Positions 26,527-35,249 of a stretch of 64,000 nt of DNA are shown piece after piece. Both the position numbers and the translations under genes were made by a program. The DNA is from Candidatus Helarchaeota archaeon. Its GTDB lineage: Archaea > Asgardarchaeota > Lokiarchaeia > Helarchaeales > RDOG01. The notes below the pieces were generated by a model. That model had not been told where the DNA came from, searched no databases, and saw only the letters and a program-made list of their open reading frames with translations. The stretch lies in NCBI GenBank assembly GCA_019058315.1, contig JAHPZH010000005.1:248001-312000 (forward strand), given 5' to 3'. The stretch's first letter is position 1. Each line of letters opens with the position of its first letter.

Positions 26527-27501
26527 ATAAAAAAAATAAGATTCGTTATACCAAAGGGTTCACTAGAAAAAGACACCATGGATCTTCTTAAACAAGCGGG
26601 ATACAGCCTAGTCGGAACAGACAGATCTTATCGTCCGCTTATTAATGATCCAGAGATTGAATTGAAAATTCTTAGACCTCAAGAAATACCTAATTTAATT
26701 GCCCAAGACGCACATGATATCGGTATTTCTGGAATCGATTGGACAGAAGAATCTGGAGTAATTGATGAAGTAGAGGACATATTGGATTTGGAATATGGAA
26801 AAGTAGAATTGGTTGTTGCAGTCCCGAGGGATTGGGACGATGTAAAGAGCTTTTCAGACTTATTGAAGAAATTTCTAAATAAAAACAAGCCCGTACGAAT
26901 TTTCACAGAATTAATAGCAACAACTAAGAAATATATTATGAACAATCCTGTGTATAAACAAAAATTTCAAGATAAAGTCCCTGAAATAATCACTCCTTGG
27001 TCTAGGAATGGAGAAAATCCCCAAGTTAAAATCATCCTTTCTTTTGGAGCAACCGAAGCCAAACCACCCGAAGATGCGGAAGCTATTATTGACCTTACTG
27101 CAACTGGAAAAACCATCGAGGAAAATAAATTAAAAATTATTGATAGTTTAGTTTCCTCAACTGCACGGTTATTAGCTAACCGTAACGCCTTAAAAGATCC
27201 ATGGAAAAAAGGAAAAATTCAAGATATCAAGATGATATTGAAAGGTGTTGTAGAAGCTAGAAAAAAACTACATATATTCATGAATATTAAGAATGAGAAT
27301 CTACCAAAGATGCTTAAAGAACTTCCTGCTTTGAAGCGACCTACAATATCCCCTCTTTCAGGAATTGAAGGCTGGAGTGCAATTAATACTATCATACCCA
27401 AAGATACTTTTATGAAACTAATGCCGATTTTGAGAAAATATGCTCAAGGAATCGTAATACATGAACCAAGACAAATAATACCTTCTGAAGAAGAAGAATA
27501 A
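26527..27501 (+). CDS. hisG: ATP phosphoribosyltransferase, long form (likely AUA start)
   Basis: About 324 residues. KKIRFVIPKGSLEKDTMDLL is the family's usual N-terminus, LAEALSD-type acidic strands and GIVDTDLVESG-type equivalents follow (here GISGIDWTEESG), and the C-terminal domain LHIFMNIKNENL is the regulatory histidine-binding region of long-form HisG. The enzyme joins ATP and PRPP in the first step of histidine synthesis and is normally feedback-inhibited by histidine. GGAGGT at 26514-26519 is spaced seven bases before ATA 26527, exactly where homologues put Met. The only standard in-frame candidate, TTG 26512, lies inside that ribosome binding site. An AUA start is thus inferred. 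First gene of the his operon. Confidence 0.85.
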   Translation: MKKIRFVIPKGSLEKDTMDLLKQAGYSLVGTDRSYRPLINDPEIELKILRPQEIPNLIAQDAHDIGISGIDWTEESGVIDEVEDILDLEYGKVELVVAVPRDWDDVKSFSDLLKKFLNKNKPVRIFTELIATTKKYIMNNPVYKQKFQDKVPEIITPWSRNGENPQVKIILSFGATEAKPPEDAEAIIDLTATGKTIEENKLKIIDSLVSSTARLLANRNALKDPWKKGKIQDIKMILKGVVEARKKLHIFMNIKNENLPKMLKELPALKRPTISPLSGIEGWSAINTIIPKDTFMKLMPILRKYAQGIVIHEPRQIIPSEEEE

Positions 27502-27523
27502 AATTCAATGTGTGAGTTAAGAT

Positions 27524-28822
27524 ATGTTAGAAACAATAACCATTAAGGATTTTAAAAAACAATACTTAGAGAAGGTAATTAATAGAGGCAAAGTTCAATT
27601 CGAGGACGTCTCATTTGCAGTTTCAAAGATAATCAGTGAAGTAAAACAAAGAGGTGACGCAGCACTTCTCAGTTTTACTGATAAATTTGATGGTGTTAAG
27701 TTAAGTAAGGATAAGTTAGCAGTAGATAAAGACGAAATTAAAGAAGCTTATAAAAAAATTGATTCAAATTTCCTAGATGTCATTAAGATTGCTAAAAATA
27801 ATATAGCAAAATATCATCAAGCTCAATTTAGAGAGCCTTGGTTTGTTGAAACTTCAAAAGGAGTGTCAGTTGGACAAATTATGAAGCCTTATAAAAGAGT
27901 TGGGCTTTATATCCCTGGAGGAAGAGCCCCATATCCTTCTACAGTATTGATGACAGCTGTTCCAGCAAAAGTTGCAAATGTTAAGGAAATTATACTATGT
28001 ACACCACCTCAAAAAAATGGCAATATAGACCCCTATATTTTAGTTGCTGCAAATGAAGTAGGAATTGATAAAATCTATAAAGTAGGTGGAGCCCAAGCAA
28101 TCGCTGCAATGGCTTATGGGACTTCTTCTATTCCAAAGGTTGAAAAAATTGTTGGTCCTGGAAATATTTATGTTCAAGCAGCAAAACAAATTGTAAGTGT
28201 TGATGTTAGAATCGATTTACCAGCGGGACCAAGCGAAGTACTTATCATTTCTGATGAAAATAGTAATCCGAATTTTATTGCTGCTGATATTTTATCTCAA
28301 GCAGAACATGAACCGGGAACATTTTGTTTTCTACTAACAACATCGCCGGAAATTGTGGAAGCAACTATTTTAGAGTTGAAGAAATTAATCCCGGAGTTAC
28401 CTAAAAAAGAATTTGCAAGTGAAGCATTAGAAAAAAATGGATTTTTCATCCTCGTTGAATCAATTGAGGAAGCTATACAACTGACAAATAAGATTGCGCC
28501 TGAACACTTAGAAATCCAAATTAAAAACCCTAAGTCGGTTTTAGATAAGATTGAAAATGCCGGATCAATCTTTCTTGGTGATTTTGCGCCTGTTCCATTA
28601 GGTGATTTTGCAGCAGGTTCTAACCATGTCTTACCATCTGGTGGAGCTGCGAAATATTATTCAGGTTTATCTATTATGGATTATGTTAAACTAATAGATG
28701 TTATTCAAAGTACAAAAGAAGGTTTAAATGGGCTGAAAGAATGCATTGTGAACTTTGCACAGGTCGAAGGATTTCAAGCTCACGCCCAAAGTATTTTAAA
28801 GAGGTTTGATACTGGTGAGTAA
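27524..28822 (+). CDS. hisD: Histidinol dehydrogenase
   Basis: A 432-residue enzyme of normal length. KRVGLYIPGGRAPYPSTVLM (about 124-143), the NAD-region KVGGAQAIAAMAYGT, VGPGNIYVQAAK, and the Glu/His catalytic segment NKIAPEHLEI are all present, as is the zinc-site QAEHEPG. It oxidises L-histidinol to histidine in two NAD-dependent steps, ending the pathway. It starts 22 bases after hisG. The downstream TPR gene overlaps its last bases, so it is clearly in the operon. Confidence 0.95.
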   Translation: MLETITIKDFKKQYLEKVINRGKVQFEDVSFAVSKIISEVKQRGDAALLSFTDKFDGVKLSKDKLAVDKDEIKEAYKKIDSNFLDVIKIAKNNIAKYHQAQFREPWFVETSKGVSVGQIMKPYKRVGLYIPGGRAPYPSTVLMTAVPAKVANVKEIILCTPPQKNGNIDPYILVAANEVGIDKIYKVGGAQAIAAMAYGTSSIPKVEKIVGPGNIYVQAAKQIVSVDVRIDLPAGPSEVLIISDENSNPNFIAADILSQAEHEPGTFCFLLTTSPEIVEATILELKKLIPELPKKEFASEALEKNGFFILVESIEEAIQLTNKIAPEHLEIQIKNPKSVLDKIENAGSIFLGDFAPVPLGDFAAGSNHVLPSGGAAKYYSGLSIMDYVKLIDVIQSTKEGLNGLKECIVNFAQVEGFQAHAQSILKRFDTGE

Positions 28823-29597
28823 AGAAGAAGGAGAAAAAGATTTAGAAAAAAATAAGGTTGATAGATCTAGAGATGATAATAGCTTGGTTTTTAGATCAGA
28901 TCAAGTTGTATCTTTGCTTGAAAAGGGAATAGAATTAGTACAATTAGGTAAAGCAGAAGAAGCTATTACTTATTTTGATCAAGTTATTGAAATTAATCCC
29001 GAAGATCCTTCTGGATGGTATAGTAAAGGTTCAGCTTTATTTAATTTAGGAAAGTTAGAAAAAGCCATATCATGTTATGATAAAGCTATTGAATTAAATC
29101 CAAAATTAAGTATCGCATGGTATATGAAAGGGAGTGTTTTATCTCAACTAAATAAATTTGAAGAAGCTATATCATGTATTGATAAAGCAATTGAAATAGA
29201 TCCAAAAAATCATTTTCCATGGTTATTAAAAGCTCGTACATTAGTCGAATTAGGTAAATTAAATGATGGAATATCATGTTACGATAAAGTAATTGAAATT
29301 GATCAGAGAAATCAAGCTGCTTGGAACGATAAGGGAGTAGTATTAATTAAATTAAAGGAATACGAGGAAGCAAATAACTGTTTTAATACAGTATTAGAAT
29401 TAAATCCAAATTCAGCTTTTGCCAATTATAATAAGGCTTGTGTGAGTTCTCTTCAAAATAAAAAAGATGAGGCTTTAAAACTATTAGAAATCGCGATTAA
29501 ATTAGATCCGTATGCTAAAGTGCTAATGGAAACAGATTCTGATTTAGATAATATTAGAGAATCAAAAAAATTTCAAGAATTACTTAAAGATGAATGA
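28815..29597 (+). CDS. TPR-repeat protein inside the his operon
   Basis: A protein of about 260 residues made of five or more tetratricopeptide repeats of 34 residues, for example AEEAITYFDQVIEINPEDPS, then WYSKGSALFNLGKLEKAISC, then the following repeats through about residue 220. There is a polar N-terminus and no signal peptide. TPRs bind proteins; the partner is unknown. It overlaps the hisD stop region by eight bases, starting at GTG 28815 with GAGG ten bases before (TTG 28806 is too near that site). It is a paralogue of the next gene. Confidence 0.8.
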   Translation: MSKEEGEKDLEKNKVDRSRDDNSLVFRSDQVVSLLEKGIELVQLGKAEEAITYFDQVIEINPEDPSGWYSKGSALFNLGKLEKAISCYDKAIELNPKLSIAWYMKGSVLSQLNKFEEAISCIDKAIEIDPKNHFPWLLKARTLVELGKLNDGISCYDKVIEIDQRNQAAWNDKGVVLIKLKEYEEANNCFNTVLELNPNSAFANYNKACVSSLQNKKDEALKLLEIAIKLDPYAKVLMETDSDLDNIRESKKFQELLKDE

Positions 29598-29636
29598 TTT
29601 AGGATTAGACTATAATGAAATCGAGGTTTAAACCAA

Positions 29637-30425
29637 ATGAGTAGAAAGAAAGACGAAGTCGAAATGGATTCGGAAAATTCTGATAATACCAGTTCTAGAA
29701 ATACTCATGTATCTTTTTCTGAGAAAGATCAAATTAAAAATTTAAATATAGAAGGATTTAATTTAATCCGAACAGGAAAAGCCGAAGATGCAATCCTAAA
29801 TTTTGAAAAAATCATTGAAATCGATCCAAAGAATTCTATTGGATGGTATGGTAAAGGATCAGCTTTATTTGATTTAGGAAAATTAGATGATGCAATATTG
29901 TGTTTTGATAAAGCTGTTGAATTAGATCCATCTAATCCTGATGTTTGGTATGTAAAGGCGTCAGAATTAAAAGAATTTGGAAAATTTGAAGATGCAATAT
30001 CATGTTTTGATAAAGCAATTGAAATAAATCCAGATTTGATCGATATATGGTTAGATAAAGCAAGTACATTATTCAATTGGGGAAAAATAGATGATGCTTT
30101 ATTGTGTTATGATAATGCACTAGAAATTAATCCTAAGAATCAGGACACTTGGAACGAAAAGGGGATTTTATTATTAAAAATAAAGAAATACAAAGGAGCT
30201 CTAATCTGTTTTAATGAAGTATTAAAAATTAATCCCAATTCGGCTTATGCTTATTATAATAAAGCTTGCGTGGCTTCTCTTCAAAATAAGAAAGATGAGA
30301 CCTTAAGACTATTAAAAATTGCGATTAAATTAGATCCCTCTGATAAAGAGTCGATTAAAACAGATTCTGATTTTGATAACATCAGAGAATCAAAAGAATT
30401 TCAAGAATTGTTTAAAGAAGAATGA
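29637..30425 (+). CDS. TPR-repeat protein, paralogue of the previous gene
   Basis: A 262-residue TPR protein with the same arrangement and matching C-terminus (ESKEFQELFKEE here, ESKKFQELLKDE in the upstream copy), so the pair arose by tandem duplication. Repeats include AEDAILNFEKIIEIDPKNSI and DDAILCFDKAVELDPSNPDV. The N-terminal 40 residues are polar, Ser/Asn-rich and differ from the first copy. Forty bases separate the two genes; hisC follows after 14 bases. A role in histidine enzyme assembly or an unrelated scaffold function cannot be told apart. Confidence 0.8.
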   Translation: MSRKKDEVEMDSENSDNTSSRNTHVSFSEKDQIKNLNIEGFNLIRTGKAEDAILNFEKIIEIDPKNSIGWYGKGSALFDLGKLDDAILCFDKAVELDPSNPDVWYVKASELKEFGKFEDAISCFDKAIEINPDLIDIWLDKASTLFNWGKIDDALLCYDNALEINPKNQDTWNEKGILLLKIKKYKGALICFNEVLKINPNSAYAYYNKACVASLQNKKDETLRLLKIAIKLDPSDKESIKTDSDFDNIRESKEFQELFKEE

Positions 30426-30439
30426 TTTAGGTTATAAAT

Positions 30440-31561
30440 ATGGTTAAAAAAAGAGATTATAAGAAATTGCTCAGCAAAAATTTGAAGAACTTCGAAATAT
30501 ATCAATCAGGTGCCTCACTCCCAGATACTATAAAAAAATTTGGGTTAGAAATTGAAGATATTATTAAAATTGACGCTAATGAAAATGTATTTATTGAGCG
30601 TTCCTGGATGCAAGAGCAATTAAAAAAATGTTTGCAAAAGATAAATCTGGCACGTTATCCGGACCCTCTTTATATAGAAACTCGGAAAAGTCTCGCACAA
30701 TATTTTGGATTAGATTATAATGAAATTATCGTTGGAAATGGTTCAGATGACGTTTTTATGACGATTTTTCATACGATTATAGATAATCAAAGTGAAGTAT
30801 TAGTGGCTGAACCTACATTCTCGATGTATAAATTTTTTACAGATATTTTAGGAGCGAAATATTCTTATGTCCTCCTTAATGATGACTTTACCCTAGATGT
30901 TAAGAGTTTGCTCTCTAAAGTATCAAAAAACACAAAGTTAATGATAATAGCATCGCCAAATAATCCTACTGGTAACACATTTGAAACAGATAAGATTAAA
31001 TTTCTCATTGAAAACTTCGAAGGAATTTTTATTTTAGATGAGGCTTACGCTGCTTATTCTAATGTTTCTTTAATTGATTGGATACATAAATATAATAATT
31101 TAATAGTTATAAGAACATTCAGTAAATCCTTAGGATTAGCAGGTTTGCGCGTAGGAATAATGGCTCTAAATAAAGAATTAGCCGATATTCTTAGACCTAT
31201 TCAAATTCCTTACAGTTTAAACGTCGTTGCACAGTATTTAGTTCCTCAACTCCTCAAAGAAAAAGAATATTTTCAGAAAAAGATTGAGGAAGTTAAAAAA
31301 GAACGTGAATGGTTATTCTCAAAGCTAACTGAAATAAAACAATTAAAAGTCTATCCGTCTAATACTAATTTTATTTTAGTAAAAGTGTTGAAAGATGGTT
31401 TAAATGCAAATAAAGTATGCGAAGAATTAATTAAAAGTGGAATAATTATTCGCGACCGAAGTAAAGTCCCCTTGCTATCCAATTGTGTTCGAATAACTGT
31501 AGGAACAAGAGAAATTAATTTAAATTTACTGGAACAATTAAAACGAATTCTTGGAGATTAA
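30440..31561 (+). CDS. hisC: Histidinol-phosphate aminotransferase
   Basis: A 373-residue fold-type I PLP aminotransferase. Segments include IKIDANENVF near the N-terminus, VGNGSDDVF (about residue 98), SPNNPTGNTF (about 176), FILDEAYAAYS and the PLP lysine in TFSKSLGLAGLRVG near 231. It makes histidinol phosphate from imidazole-acetol phosphate and glutamate. Operon order (hisG-hisD-TPR-TPR-hisC-hisB) supports HisC rather than another aminotransferase. Confidence 0.93.
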   Translation: MVKKRDYKKLLSKNLKNFEIYQSGASLPDTIKKFGLEIEDIIKIDANENVFIERSWMQEQLKKCLQKINLARYPDPLYIETRKSLAQYFGLDYNEIIVGNGSDDVFMTIFHTIIDNQSEVLVAEPTFSMYKFFTDILGAKYSYVLLNDDFTLDVKSLLSKVSKNTKLMIIASPNNPTGNTFETDKIKFLIENFEGIFILDEAYAAYSNVSLIDWIHKYNNLIVIRTFSKSLGLAGLRVGIMALNKELADILRPIQIPYSLNVVAQYLVPQLLKEKEYFQKKIEEVKKEREWLFSKLTEIKQLKVYPSNTNFILVKVLKDGLNANKVCEELIKSGIIIRDRSKVPLLSNCVRITVGTREINLNLLEQLKRILGD

Positions 31562-31655
31562 TTTAAGTGAATTATTTGATTATTAAAATTCTTAAAATGT
31601 ATTAATACAAAATATGAATTATAGTATTTATTTGAAAAAATTGGAGGAAATAATT

Positions 31656-32249
31656 ATGAGAACCGCAGAAAATCATCGTAAAACTAAAGAAACGGATATA
31701 AAAATTGAAATAAATTTGGATGGAACAGGAATATATAAAAATGAATCTAAAACCTTTACCGAAGGTTATAAATTTTTATCTCATATGCTTGAAAATTTTT
31801 CTAAACATTCTTTAATCGATATAAAAATCGAAGGAGATGGAGATCTTCAACATCATATGGTTGAGGATGTTGCGATATGTTTAGCAGAGGTTCTAAAAAA
31901 AGCTCTAGGAGATAAAAAAGGAATAAAAAGATTTGGTTCTGCATTTGCTCCTATGGATGAGGTACTAGCGCGTGTTGTTGTTGATGTGAGTGGGCGTGGA
32001 TATTCAAATATAGAATTGGGATTAAAAATAGAAGAAGTTGATGGGCTTCCAGTTAGTTTATTAAAACATTTCTTGACTACTTTCGTTAAAGTATCTGAAA
32101 TAGCACTTCATGGAAAGGTTTTATACGGCGAAGACGATCATCATAAGATCGAAGGTTTTTTCAAAGCGCTTGCTCTAGCGTTAAGACAGGCGGTTTCCAT
32201 AGATGAAAGAATAAAAGATATAATTCCAAGTACAAAAGGCACAATATAA
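31656..32249 (+). CDS. hisB: Imidazoleglycerol-phosphate dehydratase
   Basis: A 197-residue enzyme. FLSHMLENFSKHS and GDLQHHMVEDVAICLAE carry the two His/Glu metal-binding sets (the HHxxED motif of IGPD), and FGSAFAPMDE and HHKIEGFFKALALALRQA complete the dimetal sites. It makes imidazole-acetol phosphate. The frame extends to 31614, but ATG 31656 (MRTAENHRK) follows GGAGG at eight bases and is typical of the family. Last gene of this operon; hisA, hisF, hisH and hisI must lie elsewhere. Confidence 0.93.
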   Translation: MRTAENHRKTKETDIKIEINLDGTGIYKNESKTFTEGYKFLSHMLENFSKHSLIDIKIEGDGDLQHHMVEDVAICLAEVLKKALGDKKGIKRFGSAFAPMDEVLARVVVDVSGRGYSNIELGLKIEEVDGLPVSLLKHFLTTFVKVSEIALHGKVLYGEDDHHKIEGFFKALALALRQAVSIDERIKDIIPSTKGTI

Positions 32250-32253
32250 AACA

Positions 32254-32261
32254 TTTTTTTT
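32254..32261 (+). terminator. T-run terminator after hisB
   Basis: TTTTTTTT starts four bases after the hisB stop and is followed by more T-rich DNA, ending the his operon. Confidence 0.55.
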
Positions 32262-32405
32262 CGTTTATTTAATATTTATTTTTTAATTGCTGATATATTA
32301 GTTTAATTATGCTAAATATTAATATTTTTAAGAGAGTAAATAATAAAATTTTATACCAATAGAATTATTTCAATACAAAAAAAATTATTCTTTGAGGTTT
32401 ATAAC

Positions 32406-33917
32406 ATGGATGAGACAACTAGGAAGAAATTATTGAACAAAGTTTCTAGTAAAGAATCAACACAAGCAAAATTGAACAAATATAATGTAAGTATAGGAAG
32501 GTTATTATTATATTTAGTTCCCTTGACTCTAGTGGTTTTAACAGTTTTAAACATTGTTACATCGGGCAACTTGTTTGGATTATTACTCATTGTATTCATT
32601 TGTATTTTAGCTATCTATGCAGTAAATTCTTTGCTGCTTATGATGGGAGCTCTTACTACAGGACAAGCATTTCAAATGAGATTGGATTTTGAGAGACAAA
32701 TTGGTAGACCTTTAGATAGTCTAAGAGGATTTAGTACAATTCAGAAAAAAATTGGAATGACTTTAAACTTATTAAAAATTATAGCACTCGTAAGTTTTGC
32801 AGCTTTGGGTATATACGCAGTTTGGATTGTACTATCCATGCAAGGAGCTCCGGCAAGCGATATTTTAAGCTATGCGGGAATAGGTTTTACTCTTGTTACA
32901 GCAGGTCTTGCTCTATTAGTAAAGAGTGTAAAGATGGATATTACTGACGTTACCGGTCTATCAGATTATTATAAGCCAAGTAATCATGATTTATTCATTG
33001 ACAACTTTTTTGGAGACATATTTTATGGTTCCCTTGATCCAATCGTAAAACTGAAATGGGATGAATTTACAGATGTTCTCGCAAATAATTTAAAGCCAGA
33101 ATATGTGGCAGAGATTAAATCTAAAGAAGAAACAGAGGTTCCAGTTAAATTTGCAATCGAAAAAATTCTATATTTAAGCTATTTAGAATCGCAAGGTGTT
33201 ATTGATAGGGAAACGGTAACAAATGAAATTAGCGAAATTATGAACTTTGGTGAAGAATATACTTATGAACGAGGAGCTATGATTGAAGGTCGGTATTATT
33301 TCGGTGTAAGTGATTTACATAAAATATTTCTAAATATTGAAAAGCATATTCCCGCCTTTTTTGACGCAGTAGATAGATTGCAATTAGAACTGATAGATAA
33401 CATCAAAATTTTGAGTGACGATCCGATTTACTTAGATGTCTGTGCAGAGGAAATGGTTGCAAAAGATGGTGAAATTAATATTATATTATTTCTATATAAT
33501 AATAAACCTGCTAATGATAAATATAAGATTAAGATTTTTGCTCCTGGATTTCAACCTGAAGAACTAATTGTAGATGTTATGTGTGAAGGTAGAGGCGACT
33601 TTGAAATTCCCAAAAGTGAAATTCCGTTAACTTCAGATACAGAAACAGATGTTGTTGGTGTAATGAGTACAATGCTTAAGAACGGAGATGCGGTATGGTT
33701 AACGCTAGAACCAAGAGAAAAAGGAGAACAGACAATCCAAGTTTTCTTAATGGAACCAGATGGAACTGTTATAGAAGGCAAAACTATGACTGTAGATATT
33801 TTCACAAATTTCTTCTATTTAATTAAAAAATTAACAGGTTCAAGTTCAGTGCTCGGTGGAGTAGCAACTCCGGTACTTCGTACCGTAATGGGTGGCAATA
33901 GCGGACTTGGAGGATAA
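32406..33917 (+). CDS. Membrane protein with a large soluble C-terminal region
   Basis: A 503-residue protein. Four hydrophobic segments lie in the N-terminal 180 residues (around 30-52, 55-80, 118-143, 148-170). A soluble part of about 320 residues follows, with a helical region (LSYLESQGVIDRETVTNEI) and a beta-rich region (DKYKIKIFAPGFQPEELIVD) resembling an immunoglobulin-type fold. The C-terminus is Gly-rich (GGVATPVLRTVMGGNSG). No family is recognised. The start follows GAGGT. It is a single gene convergent with radA. Confidence 0.6.
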   Translation: MDETTRKKLLNKVSSKESTQAKLNKYNVSIGRLLLYLVPLTLVVLTVLNIVTSGNLFGLLLIVFICILAIYAVNSLLLMMGALTTGQAFQMRLDFERQIGRPLDSLRGFSTIQKKIGMTLNLLKIIALVSFAALGIYAVWIVLSMQGAPASDILSYAGIGFTLVTAGLALLVKSVKMDITDVTGLSDYYKPSNHDLFIDNFFGDIFYGSLDPIVKLKWDEFTDVLANNLKPEYVAEIKSKEETEVPVKFAIEKILYLSYLESQGVIDRETVTNEISEIMNFGEEYTYERGAMIEGRYYFGVSDLHKIFLNIEKHIPAFFDAVDRLQLELIDNIKILSDDPIYLDVCAEEMVAKDGEINIILFLYNNKPANDKYKIKIFAPGFQPEELIVDVMCEGRGDFEIPKSEIPLTSDTETDVVGVMSTMLKNGDAVWLTLEPREKGEQTIQVFLMEPDGTVIEGKTMTVDIFTNFFYLIKKLTGSSSVLGGVATPVLRTVMGGNSGLGG

Positions 33918-33920
33918 TAC

Positions 33921-33936
33921 TTTTTTTCTTTTTTTT
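33921..33936 (+). terminator. T-run between two convergent genes
   Basis: Seven T, a C, then eight more T within 16 bases lie between the 503-residue membrane-protein gene and radA. On the plus strand it is a U-run terminator for the first. Confidence 0.5.
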
Positions 33937-33937
33937 A

Positions 33938-34930
33938 TTACGGATCTTGAATCCCTTGCTCATTTATTAAAAATACTGCTTCGGTCTCAGGTAAACAAGG
34001 CGAATCAACTAGCCTAGCTATTCTTTTATTAGCTTTGGATTTTCTTAAATAGATTCTATAAGTGCTAGCATGTGCTAAAACGTGTCCTCCAACTGGTTGC
34101 GTCGGGTCCCCAAAGAATAGTCCTGGAGCAGCCATAACTTGATTTGTTATATATATTGCTAAATTATACGCTTCACCAAGTCGTAAAAGTTTATGAAGAA
34201 GTCTGTTTAATTTTTGTTGTCTGTCAGCTAAAGTCCCTCTACCAATGTATTCTGATCTAAAATGACTAATTATAGAATCCACAACGATAAGTTTAATGTT
34301 ATGTTCTTGTAAGAAATTTGGAAGTTTATCTACTATAAGTTGTAGATGGTCGGAATTGAAAGATCTAATATAAACTACACGCTCTAACATAGTTTTAGGA
34401 TCCAGATCAGGATATTTTTCAACTATTTCTAGTAAACGTTCTGGTCTAAAAGTACCTTCTGCGTCGATATACAACGCTTCAGCCCCTAGACCACCTTTTT
34501 CCCTCGGGAGTTGAACAGTAACACAAAGTTGATGGGCGATTTGTGTTTTTCCAGTTCTAAATTCCCCATAAACTTCAATTAATGTCCTTGTTTCAACACC
34601 ACCACCTAACATGGCATCAATTTGTTCTGAACCACTCGTAAATTTTTCCATTGATTTTCTACGTTCTAATAATTCGGCAGCGGATTCGAAACCAATATCT
34701 AAACTGTCTCTTGCAGCAGCAATTATCTTTCCTATAGTAGCTTCTCCTATTGAAGTTATTGAGCTTATTTCGTTTGGAGAGGCTACCGCTAAAGCTTCTA
34801 AAGAACTATAACCAGCCTCCCGCAACTTTTCTGCAATTGCAGGACCTACCCCACTTAAATTTTCAATATTTATACTAGCCGAGCTTTTGGTCTCAATTTT
34901 TTTCTCTTTACTATTTTTTGTTGTAGACAT
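33938..34930 (-). CDS. radA: DNA repair and recombination protein RadA
   Basis: About 330 residues. N-terminal helix-hairpin-helix domain (LSGVGPAIAEKLREAG, about 28-43), linker, then the RecA core: Walker A GEFRTGKTQ (canonical RadA has GEFGSGKTQ; the P-loop Lys and Thr are kept), LYIDAEGTFRPER, Walker B IKLIVVDSIISHFRSEY, the L2 region IYITNQVMAAPGLFFGDP, and the C-terminal GGHVLAHASTYRIYLRK. It forms filaments on single-stranded DNA and promotes strand exchange. ATG 34930 (MSTTKN) follows GGTGAT; the frame opens 12 bases earlier at TTG. Confidence 0.95.
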   Translation of the reverse strand: MSTTKNSKEKKIETKSSASINIENLSGVGPAIAEKLREAGYSSLEALAVASPNEISSITSIGEATIGKIIAAARDSLDIGFESAAELLERRKSMEKFTSGSEQIDAMLGGGVETRTLIEVYGEFRTGKTQIAHQLCVTVQLPREKGGLGAEALYIDAEGTFRPERLLEIVEKYPDLDPKTMLERVVYIRSFNSDHLQLIVDKLPNFLQEHNIKLIVVDSIISHFRSEYIGRGTLADRQQKLNRLLHKLLRLGEAYNLAIYITNQVMAAPGLFFGDPTQPVGGHVLAHASTYRIYLRKSKANKRIARLVDSPCLPETEAVFLINEQGIQDP

Positions 34931-35249
34931 AATAATCACCAAATAATTACTATTAACTTCAAAAGCATCTTATTAAAGCACACAGAGGGAGGTATTGAGA
35001 GGTATTATAAATAAAAAAATAAAAAACATAAAGTTATAGATAATAATTCTTGTATAAATAAATCAAAATATTAATAACTTTCATCATTCAAAATTAACAA
35101 TGTAAATAAGTTATTACGGGATTTTGTCGGAAATTTGTTAAATTTAGATCTTTGAAAAAAAATACTTTAAAAAAATATTCGTAATTAAAATTGAATTAAT
35201 ATCAATTGAAGAGATCAATATTAACTATTATGATTAAAGGCGAAAATAT
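34931..35249. other. Divergent intergenic region between radA and the LuxE-like gene
   Basis: About 320 bases with no gene. On the radA side there is a TATA-like element (minus strand TTTATAAT, near 35003-35010) and an AGAGGGAGG element at 34984-34992. GGGATTTTGTCGGAAATTT, a copy of the recurring motif, lies at 35118-35136. AAAGGCG before TTG 35250 serves the LuxE-like gene. Confidence 0.55.
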
